This document shows positions 1-5,359 of a DNA stretch of 5,359 nt, piece after piece; position 1 is the stretch's first letter; every line of letters starts with the position of its first letter. This stretch comes from Nitrospirota bacterium (GTDB lineage Bacteria; Nitrospirota; Nitrospiria; SBBL01; Manganitrophaceae). Made by a program: the position numbers and the translations under genes. The notes beneath the pieces are model-generated. The model saw only the letters and a list, made by a program, of their open reading frames with translations. It ran no database searches and had not been told where the DNA came from. The stretch lies in NCBI GenBank assembly GCA_023248505.1, contig JAHFEM010000179.1, positions 1 through 5,359 of the forward strand, in the 5' to 3' direction.

Positions 1-693
<693 letters not shown>

Positions 694-720
694 CGATTCG
701 TCCTTATCTGTATTGTCCTC

Positions 721-781
721 GTAGGGGGCGGACCTGCGTGTCCGCCCTGCAGGGAGGGCGCGCACATCGGCGCGCCCCTAC
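721..781. repeat. Twin-hairpin REP/BIME-like palindromic element
   Basis: This 61-base unit fills most of the gap between the flavoprotein stop and sucC. It is bounded by 7-base inverted ends, GTAGGGG (721-727) and CCCCTAC (775-781). Inside are two hairpins, each with 8-base arms and a 6-base loop: GGGCGGAC/GTCCGCCC (726-733 with 740-747) and GGGCGCGC/GCGCGCCC (756-763 with 770-777). They are joined across a CCCTGCAGGG palindrome (745-754). Each hairpin is flanked on its outer side by GTAG, read on opposite strands. That is the layout of paired inverted REP sequences recognised by REP-associated tyrosine transposases, whose known REPs carry a GTAG-type tetranucleotide. No transposase gene is in the window. 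It may act as an mRNA stability or attenuation element between the two genes, but no T run follows on the transcribed strand. Confidence 0.85.
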
Positions 782-787
782 ATTAAA

Positions 788-2371
788 TTAATTCTTCTTC
801 GCGTAATCGGGGAAAAGCATCGGCGAGACCGCTTGCGGCACGACCCCCGCCTTTTTCTGCGCCTCATGAAAACGGTCGAGGTGTTGGAGGGTCAGCTTCC
901 CCAAAGAGACCTCCGCCGCCCGCTTCACAGCCGCCCGTCCCGCCCGTCTTCCGTAGACGATAATATCCAGCAGCGAGTTCCCCATCAACCGGTTCCTCCC
1001 GTGAATCCCGCCGGAGGCTTCCCCGGCGGCGAAAAGGTTCCGGACGGTCGATTCGCCGTCGACATTGATCTGGATCCCCCCGTTTTGGTAATGAAGGGTC
1101 GGATAGACCAAGACCGGCTCTTTTCGAATATCGATTTGATAACGCGAGAATTGGCGGAGCATATTCGGAAAGCGATGCGCCAAGGTTCCCTCGCCGTTGA
1201 TCAGATCGACCATCGGCATGTCGAGCCAGACCCCCCGCCGGCCGGCCGGGGTCTCCACCCCGCGTCCCTCCGCGCATTCTCGAATGACGGCGGAGGCGAC
1301 CGCGTCGCGCGTCTCCATCTCGTTGACGAAACGCTCTCCCTTCACGTTCACCAGTTGCGCCCCCACCGATCGGATCGCTTCGGTGACCAAGATCCCGGAC
1401 ATCGGCTCCGGATAGACCGCGCCGGTCGGATGATATTGAAAGGTGTCCTGCAGCGTCAGCTTCGCCCCGGCCCGATAGGAGATCGGAAGGCCGTCGGCGG
1501 TGGCCCCATAGTGGTTGCTCGTGGGGAAACCTTGAATATGGAGGCGGCCGATTCCGCCCGTCGCAAGGAGGACCGACTTGGCCTGGACGACGATATACTG
1601 GTTGTTGTCGAGATTCTTCAAGATCGCGCCGGTGCAGGCCCCCTCCCCGTCGGTGAGCAGTTCGACAATCGGGGAGAACTCCAGCAGCTCGATCTGCTCG
1701 TTGAGAACGCAATCCTTCAGGACCCGCATCAACTCTAGACCGGTATAGTCCTTGCAGCGCAGAAGACGCGGTTTGCTGCTCCCGCCGCCGCCGCGGAGGC
1801 TGAGGTTGCCGTCCTCTTCGCGGTCGAAGAGAACGCCGATGTCCATCAACCACTTCGCCACCTCCGGGCCTTCCTCGACCAGGGTTTTCAGGAGGGCCGG
1901 ATCGTTTTTCATGTAGCCGCCCCGAAGGGAGTCGAGGAAATGCCGCACCGGGGAATCCTCCGGCGAGACCGCCACCTGCATCCCCCCTTCCGCCATCACG
2001 GTGTTCGAGTCGCCGAGGCGGAGCTTGGTCGCAAGCAGCACCTTCGCCCCCGCTCCCTTCGCGGTCAACGCCGCGGTCGCGCCGGCCCCTCCCCCGCCGA
2101 TGATCAGCAGATCGGCCTGATGGTGCGGCGACAGGGAGATGGCTTCGGAGGCGATCGGGCTCTCCCCTTCCAGCAGATTGGCCAGCTCATGGACCGTCTG
2201 CTCCCCCTCGTTGGGGCCGATCCGGATCGTTCGATAGGCCTCTTTTTTGTAATCGGGGTGGTGGCGCCGGATCAGGGCGTCTTTGTCTTGCGGAGAGAGG
2301 AGCGCCCGCTCCTCTTTCATCCGTACCGCCCGGCTCTCATGCACCCGTGTTTTCGAATCGTCCAAACTCAT
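788..2371 (-). CDS. Fumarate reductase/succinate dehydrogenase-type flavoprotein subunit, probably non-covalent FAD
   Basis: Predicted catalytic FAD subunit interconverting fumarate and succinate, 527 residues. An AAGGA ribosome-binding site (2379-2383) stands 7 bases before the ATG. After an unusual charged N-terminal extension of about 85 residues comes the FAD Rossmann motif LLIIGGGGAGATAA (89-102), then SNTVMAEGG (122-130), ATGGIGR (270-276), YHPTG (313-317), LVTEAIRS (328-335), ETRDAVAS (353-360), HYQNGGI (427-433) and HGRNRLMGNSLLD (457-469). By alignment with known fumarate reductases, H314, R355 (proton-transfer Arg), H427 and R461 form the active site. N123 replaces the His that binds FAD covalently in SdhA/FrdA, so FAD should be bound non-covalently. 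The protein ends about 45 residues after the last FAD-domain motif, so the long C-terminal helical domain of classical SdhA is missing. It is neither classical SdhA nor clearly L-aspartate oxidase; the two upstream Fe-S genes favour fumarate reductase. Confidence 0.88.
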   Translation of the reverse strand: MSLDDSKTRVHESRAVRMKEERALLSPQDKDALIRRHHPDYKKEAYRTIRIGPNEGEQTVHELANLLEGESPIASEAISLSPHHQADLLIIGGGGAGATAALTAKGAGAKVLLATKLRLGDSNTVMAEGGMQVAVSPEDSPVRHFLDSLRGGYMKNDPALLKTLVEEGPEVAKWLMDIGVLFDREEDGNLSLRGGGGSSKPRLLRCKDYTGLELMRVLKDCVLNEQIELLEFSPIVELLTDGEGACTGAILKNLDNNQYIVVQAKSVLLATGGIGRLHIQGFPTSNHYGATADGLPISYRAGAKLTLQDTFQYHPTGAVYPEPMSGILVTEAIRSVGAQLVNVKGERFVNEMETRDAVASAVIRECAEGRGVETPAGRRGVWLDMPMVDLINGEGTLAHRFPNMLRQFSRYQIDIRKEPVLVYPTLHYQNGGIQINVDGESTVRNLFAAGEASGGIHGRNRLMGNSLLDIIVYGRRAGRAAVKRAAEVSLGKLTLQHLDRFHEAQKKAGVVPQAVSPMLFPDYAKKN

Positions 2372-2383
2372 TCATCCATCCTT

Positions 2384-2431
2384 ATCAATTGCCTCATCAA
2401 TTGCCTTATCAAGGGTCCGATCAATGGCCTA
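2384..2431. repeat. Four 12-base imperfect tandem repeats upstream of the flavoprotein gene
   Basis: On the plus strand the units are ATCAATTGCCTC (2384-2395), ATCAATTGCCTT (2396-2407), ATCAAGGGTCCG (2408-2419) and ATCAATGGCCTA (2420-2431). The first two differ at one base and the other two are more diverged. Every unit begins ATCAA. On the transcribed strand the array ends exactly where the flavoprotein ribosome-binding site AAGGA (2379-2383) starts, and the units themselves contain AAGG or GAGG followed by CAATTGAT. The array fills half of the 99-base gap between Fe-S protein 2 and the flavoprotein. A role in translation or as a protein-binding array is possible but unproven; replication slippage is the simplest origin. 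Confidence 0.8.
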
Positions 2432-2470
2432 CTTCCCCCCATCCGCATTCCGAATCCGTCATTTTCTCTC

Positions 2471-3187
2471 TCACCCCGCCAGGCCTTGAAGCGCCTCTTC
2501 AGAGCGACAATAATCCGACAAGGCTTCATCGTCGGCGGAAAGAAGCCGATTCCACGCCGACGCATATTTTCCCGATCGAACCTCTTCAATTCGATCGAGC
2601 AGGCGGGTCGCCTCTTTCGGATAAAAGGCGCCGGTTAACCGGCGGGCATACATCCCGGCGCGGTGGGGCTTGATCTGCACTTCGCAGACCGCGGCGCAGA
2701 GGCCGCACATCACGCAGGCCGTGAACTTCTCCGCCACGGTTGAAAGATCGCCCAAAGAACTCGCATTGATCGCGGCCCGGACCCCTCCCATCACGTCGAT
2801 CTCCTGCGGACAGACCGAGGTGCAGGCGCGGCAGGCGGTGCACCGGCGCGTTTCGGGATAATACTGGAAGAGGGTTTTCTGAGTGGGAGATTCTTTCGGC
2901 AGCGGGGCGATCGCCTTTTTGGAGACATCGGAGGGGATGAACGTTATCGCCATTCCTTCGCGAACCGCCGTCTGGCAGGCCAGCCCTGTTTTCGATGCAA
3001 GTTGATCGGGAAGGCGGTAGGTGATCGGACAGGCGCCGCAAACGCCGCCGAGACAGCCGACCCCGTGGAGCATCGGCCGGCCGATATTCCACATCGCTTG
3101 GATCACGGTGATTCCTTCCGGGACGGGGTGGGCGTCGCCATCGACCTCGATGCGGATCAGAGCGGATTGAGCGTCGAACTGGGACAT
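2471..3187 (-). CDS. Fumarate reductase/succinate dehydrogenase-like iron-sulfur protein 2 (2Fe-2S + two 4Fe-4S)
   Basis: Second SdhB/FrdB-like electron-transfer protein, 238 residues from the ATG at 3187. The N-terminal ferredoxin domain has C45, C50, C53 (GCLGGVCGAC) and C71 (LACQ) for [2Fe-2S]. The C-terminal helical domain has C116-x2-C119-x2-C122-x3-C126-P and C158-x2-C161-x2-C164-x3-C168, giving two predicted [4Fe-4S] clusters. No signal peptide, transmembrane helix or CCG motif is present. It begins 34 bases after the stop of its paralogue and 99 bases before the flavoprotein start, so co-transcription is likely. Compared with its neighbour it has a longer linker between the two cluster domains and about a dozen more residues at the C-terminus. 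The pair may form one complex with the flavoprotein, or each may dock a different electron partner; sequence does not decide. A TTG directly upstream (3188-3190) is an alternative start that would add one residue. Confidence 0.88.
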   Translation of the reverse strand: MSQFDAQSALIRIEVDGDAHPVPEGITVIQAMWNIGRPMLHGVGCLGGVCGACPITYRLPDQLASKTGLACQTAVREGMAITFIPSDVSKKAIAPLPKESPTQKTLFQYYPETRRCTACRACTSVCPQEIDVMGGVRAAINASSLGDLSTVAEKFTACVMCGLCAAVCEVQIKPHRAGMYARRLTGAFYPKEATRLLDRIEEVRSGKYASAWNRLLSADDEALSDYCRSEEALQGLAG

Positions 3188-3196
3188 CAAGCCGTT

Positions 3197-3201
3197 TCCT
3201 T
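3197..3201 (-). promoter_or_regulatory. Ribosome-binding site AAGGA of Fe-S protein 2
   Basis: AAGGA lies in an A-rich stretch on the minus strand. It is 6 bases before the TTG at 3190 and 9 bases before the ATG at 3187, so both starts are usable. I prefer ATG because it is the stronger start codon. The difference is one residue. Confidence 0.6.
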
Positions 3202-3221
3202 TTTGTGCGAATGATCGCAGG

Positions 3222-3905
3222 TCAGGCGATTGGGCAGGTTTTGAGCTCCTCTTCGGACATCTTCATCAGATTCTCCCATTGCGTGTTGTATTTCCCGCAT
3301 TGAATCTCTTCGATTCGATTGGAGAGTTGGGGAGGCCGCTCGTTGAAAAAAATTCCCTCCGCGCGGCGGACATAAAGGCCGACCTGGTTTGAGGAGATCT
3401 CGGCGATGCAGACCGGAACGCAGAGGCTGCACATCACGCAGGGGAGGAAGAGATTGGAGGCCTCTTTGAAATCACCGAAAGCCGCTTTCCAGATTCCGGT
3501 CCGGACATCGATTCCCTGGGGACAGGCCTCGGTGCAGGCGTTGCAATTTCGGCAGAGAGCGACCTCCGGAAAATACTTGAAAAGATCCTGTTTGGGATCG
3601 GTGATCTCTTCCATTCTGTAGATCGGCTTCTGGACGGGAAACGACGCGGAGAGGGAGAAAGACATTCCCTCTTCGACGATCAGTTGACAACCGAGCCCCT
3701 GCTTTAATTCGTAGCTTCCTTTGGTCCGATAAAGAGTCGAGCAGGCGCCGCAGACGCCGCCGAGACAGCCGATGCCGCGGGTGATCCGGTGGCCGGTATG
3801 CCACATCGCTTGAATCAGCGTGATTCCCTGGGGAACTTGATACTTCTTCCCCATGATCTCCACGGTGACCAGGTTCGTCTTCTCTGTCAACTGGGTCTTC
3901 GGCAT
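3222..3905 (-). CDS. Fumarate reductase/succinate dehydrogenase-like iron-sulfur protein 1 (2Fe-2S + two 4Fe-4S)
   Basis: Predicted soluble electron-transfer protein of 227 residues, thought to carry electrons to or from the flavoprotein encoded two genes downstream. Residues 12-80 form a plant-type ferredoxin domain with [2Fe-2S] ligands C47, C52, C55 (GCLGGVCGAC) and C73 (GLGCQ). Residues 115-170 form an alpha-helical ferredoxin domain with C118-x2-C121-x2-C124-x3-C128-P and C156-x2-C159-x2-C162-x3-C166. In classical SdhB/FrdB the second motif lacks the Cys equivalent to C159 and binds [3Fe-4S]; here four Cys suggest [4Fe-4S]. There is no signal peptide or membrane segment, and no CCG domain as in thiol:fumarate reductase TfrB. 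The ATG at 3905 is preceded only by a weak purine stretch (AAAGAG), unlike the clear AAGGA of the following genes. It is a tandem paralogue of the next gene, sharing IQAMW, CLGGVCGAC, CVMC and the C-terminal R-I-E-E-[IV]-x-x-G-K-Y motif. The family assignment is firm; the exact complex is inferred. Confidence 0.88.
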   Translation of the reverse strand: MPKTQLTEKTNLVTVEIMGKKYQVPQGITLIQAMWHTGHRITRGIGCLGGVCGACSTLYRTKGSYELKQGLGCQLIVEEGMSFSLSASFPVQKPIYRMEEITDPKQDLFKYFPEVALCRNCNACTEACPQGIDVRTGIWKAAFGDFKEASNLFLPCVMCSLCVPVCIAEISSNQVGLYVRRAEGIFFNERPPQLSNRIEEIQCGKYNTQWENLMKMSEEELKTCPIA

Positions 3906-3918
3906 TCATCTCTTTCGC

Positions 3919-3942
3919 AGGGGCGGGTTCAAACCCGCCCCT
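3919..3942. repeat. GC-rich near-perfect palindrome (REP-like hairpin)
   Basis: Two 11-base arms, AGGGGCGGGTT and AACCCGCCCCT, flank a 2-base centre, so the transcript of either strand can form a strong hairpin. It sits in the 132-base gap after the aconitase stop, and its near edge is 13 bases upstream of the ATG of Fe-S protein 1. On the transcribed strand it is preceded by TTTTAGGGG and not followed by a T run, so it does not look like a standard intrinsic terminator. Its GGGGC-rich arms resemble the element at 721-781. It may be a dispersed REP-like unit that stabilises or segments the mRNA. That role is inferred. The rest of the gap (3943-4037) shows no convincing gene or promoter. Confidence 0.8.
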
Positions 3943-4037
3943 AAAAGGACCTTACCTGTTCTTGACCGTTTCGGTTCCGGCTTCGGAGCCTTTCACCTCT
4001 TTGACCCCATCCGTTCAATGGGAGGTGTCGATGATCG

Positions 4038-5359
4038 TCAGGCGTTGAGCGCGTTGAGGGCAGAGCCGGCTTTAAACCAGCCGACCTGCTGCGCCGTTAA
4101 GCTGTGATTCGCCTCGATCTTCATCTCTTTTCCATCCGCTTTGTGGAGAATCAACTCCACCGCTTTTCCGGGAGCCAATTGCGCCAGGCCGGTGACGCTC
4201 ACCCGGTCGGTCTGCTCGAAGAGATCCCAATCTTTCGGATTGGCGAAGGTGAGCGGCAAGATTCCCTGCTTCTTCAGATTTGTCTCATGAATCCGGGCGA
4301 AGCTCTTTGTGACGACGACCAGCACACCGAGGAAACGCGGCGACATCGCGGCATGCTCACGGGAGCTTCCCTCCCCGTAATTTTCATCGCCGATCACGAT
4401 CGACCCAACCCCTTTGGCCAGATATTGGCGCGCCACTTGGGCCGGCGTCAGGTTAGACTCGCCGGTGAGAACATCATTCGCCTTCCCCGCCTCCGACGTA
4501 AAGGCGTTGTTGGCGCCGAGGAACATATTGTCGCTGATCTTATCAAGATGCCCCCGGAACTTCAGCCAAGGGCCGGCCGGAGAGATGTGGTCGGTCGTGC
4601 ATTTTCCTTTTGCCTTGAGAAGGATCGGCAGCTTCGAAAAATCTTTTCCGTTCCATTTCGGGAAGGGCTTCAAGAGCTGGAGCCGTTCACTGGCGGGGGG
4701 AACATCGACGGTTAAGTTTTCGCCATTCTCCGCCGGGGCGACAAATCCTTCCTCCCCTTTCGCGAACCCCTTCGCCGGAAGCTCTTCGCCCCGCGGCGGC
4801 TCGAATTGAACCCGGGTCCCATCGGCCGCGGTTAAGGTCCCTTTCACCGGATCGAAGCTGAGATCGCCGGCAAAGGCGAGAGCGGTCACAATCTCCGGGC
4901 TGCTGAGGAAAGAGAGGGTCTCGGCGATGCCGTCATTGCGCCCGGGGAAGTTTCGATTGAAGGAGCTGATGATCGAATTGGATTCTCCCTTTTTTACATC
5001 CTCCCGTTTCCACTGGCCGATGCAGGGACCGCAGGCGTTCGCCAGGACGGTCGCTCCCATCTCTTCGAAGGTCTGCATGAAGCCGTCTCGCTTCATCGTG
5101 TGGTAAATCCGCTCCGAACCGGGGGTCACGAGAAATTGCGACTTTGCTTTGAGGCCTGCCTTCAATCCCTGTTTGGCAATGTGGGCCGAACGGCTGATAT
5201 CTTCATAGGAGGAATTCGTGCAGCTTCCGATCAATGCGGCTTTGAGCTGCATCGGATAACCCTTTTCTTTTGCTTCGGCTGCGAGCTTGGAGATCGGACG
5301 GGCAAGGTCGGGACTGTGCGGGCCGACCACATGGGGCTCGAGCTCCGACAGGTTGATCT
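4038..5359 (-). CDS. acn: Aconitate hydratase (mitochondrial-type aconitase), C-terminal part, 5' end outside window
   Basis: Cytoplasmic [4Fe-4S] enzyme that interconverts citrate and isocitrate through cis-aconitate. The frame is open to the right edge: the residues just inside the edge read INLSELEPHVVGPHSPD, so the GTG at 5330 is internal and not a start. About 440 codons are present, against roughly 750-780 for the family, so the N-terminal 40% or so is missing. The three cluster-ligand cysteines are visible: one in GSCTNSS (codon 5220-5222) and two in ACGPCIGQW (codons 5031-5033 and 5022-5024). Next come SFNRNFPGRNDG, the linker, and the swivel domain with CTTDHISPAGPW, GDENYGEGSSREHAA and KSFARIHETNLKKQG, which carry substrate-binding and catalytic Arg/Ser residues in known aconitases. 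The ending WFKAGSALNALNA is a normal aconitase C-terminus. These motifs match mitochondrial-type aconitase better than bacterial AcnB. The gene is the first of the series seen here and is separated from the next by 132 bases. It could serve either direction of the TCA cycle. Confidence 0.95.
   Translation of the reverse strand, partial: INLSELEPHVVGPHSPDLARPISKLAAEAKEKGYPMQLKAALIGSCTNSSYEDISRSAHIAKQGLKAGLKAKSQFLVTPGSERIYHTMKRDGFMQTFEEMGATVLANACGPCIGQWKREDVKKGESNSIISSFNRNFPGRNDGIAETLSFLSSPEIVTALAFAGDLSFDPVKGTLTAADGTRVQFEPPRGEELPAKGFAKGEEGFVAPAENGENLTVDVPPASERLQLLKPFPKWNGKDFSKLPILLKAKGKCTTDHISPAGPWLKFRGHLDKISDNMFLGANNAFTSEAGKANDVLTGESNLTPAQVARQYLAKGVGSIVIGDENYGEGSSREHAAMSPRFLGVLVVVTKSFARIHETNLKKQGILPLTFANPKDWDLFEQTDRVSVTGLAQLAPGKAVELILHKADGKEMKIEANHSLTAQQVGWFKAGSALNALNA

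Noticed and set aside
721..781. Intrinsic terminator after the flavoprotein gene
   Set aside because: The hairpins are strong, but no T run follows on the transcribed strand and the structure is better explained as a paired REP-like element.
833..1738. Long open frame of about 300 codons on the plus strand
   Set aside because: It lies entirely antisense to the flavoprotein, whose motifs are unmistakable, and its translation is Arg/Pro/Asp-rich with no recognisable domain. It is a by-product of GC-rich codon usage.
864..1853. Minus-strand open frame of about 330 codons overlapping the flavoprotein in another frame
   Set aside because: It is an Arg/Gly-rich shifted reading of the same sequence and contains no family motif.
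2368..2589. Minus-strand frame of 73 codons whose stop overlaps the flavoprotein start (ATGA) and whose C-terminus encodes the 12-base repeats
   Set aside because: The overlap arrangement hints at translational coupling, but the frame overlaps the end of Fe-S protein 2 by well over 100 bases, is strongly basic, and lacks a recognisable ribosome-binding site or domain.
1940..2638. Plus-strand open frame of about 230 codons spanning the gap between the flavoprotein and Fe-S protein 2
   Set aside because: It is antisense to two real genes and crosses the tandem repeats. The translation is low-complexity and shows no domain or ribosome-binding site I can defend.
3955..4014. Twenty-codon minus-strand stretch after the aconitase gene with protein-like composition (VKEVKGSEAGTETVKNR)
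   Set aside because: It is bounded by stops, has only an internal GTG as possible start, and is too short to support as a gene.

Overview
All supported genes lie on the minus strand and read from the right edge of the window to the left edge. In transcription order they are: the C-terminal part of a mitochondrial-type aconitase, two tandem paralogous iron-sulfur proteins resembling SdhB/FrdB, a fumarate reductase/succinate dehydrogenase-type flavoprotein, and the N-terminal part of the succinyl-CoA synthetase beta subunit (sucC). The aconitase and sucC run off opposite edges. No rRNA, tRNA, CRISPR array, transposase gene or phage gene is visible.

The genes cover consecutive or nearby steps of the tricarboxylic acid cycle: citrate/isocitrate, fumarate/succinate and succinate/succinyl-CoA. 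Several details point to a soluble, fumarate-reducing complex and so possibly to a reductive (CO2-fixing) TCA cycle. The flavoprotein has Asn where covalently flavinylated SdhA/FrdA proteins have the FAD-linking His. The two Fe-S proteins each have cysteines for one [2Fe-2S] and two [4Fe-4S] clusters instead of the classical [2Fe-2S]/[4Fe-4S]/[3Fe-4S] set. No membrane anchor gene lies between the genes seen. This is inference; the direction of catalysis cannot be read from sequence alone.

Layout from right to left: aconitase (4038-5359, partial); a 132-base gap with a GC-rich hairpin; Fe-S protein 1 (3222-3905); a 34-base gap; Fe-S protein 2 (2471-3187); a 99-base gap with four 12-base tandem repeats; the flavoprotein (788-2371); a 94-base gap holding a twin-hairpin REP-like element; and sucC (1-693). 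The sucC frame is broken by an apparent one-base deletion in a run of G. Good AAGGA ribosome-binding sites precede three of the four genes whose starts are visible.

The organism is a bacterium with moderately high GC. The gene set and order suggest an autotrophic or chemolithotrophic lineage such as Nitrospirota, but this is an impression from recalled gene content, not a demonstrated assignment. The core genes are recognisable. The least ordinary parts are the flavoprotein with two Fe-S partners, the two kinds of intergenic repeat, and the sucC frameshift.
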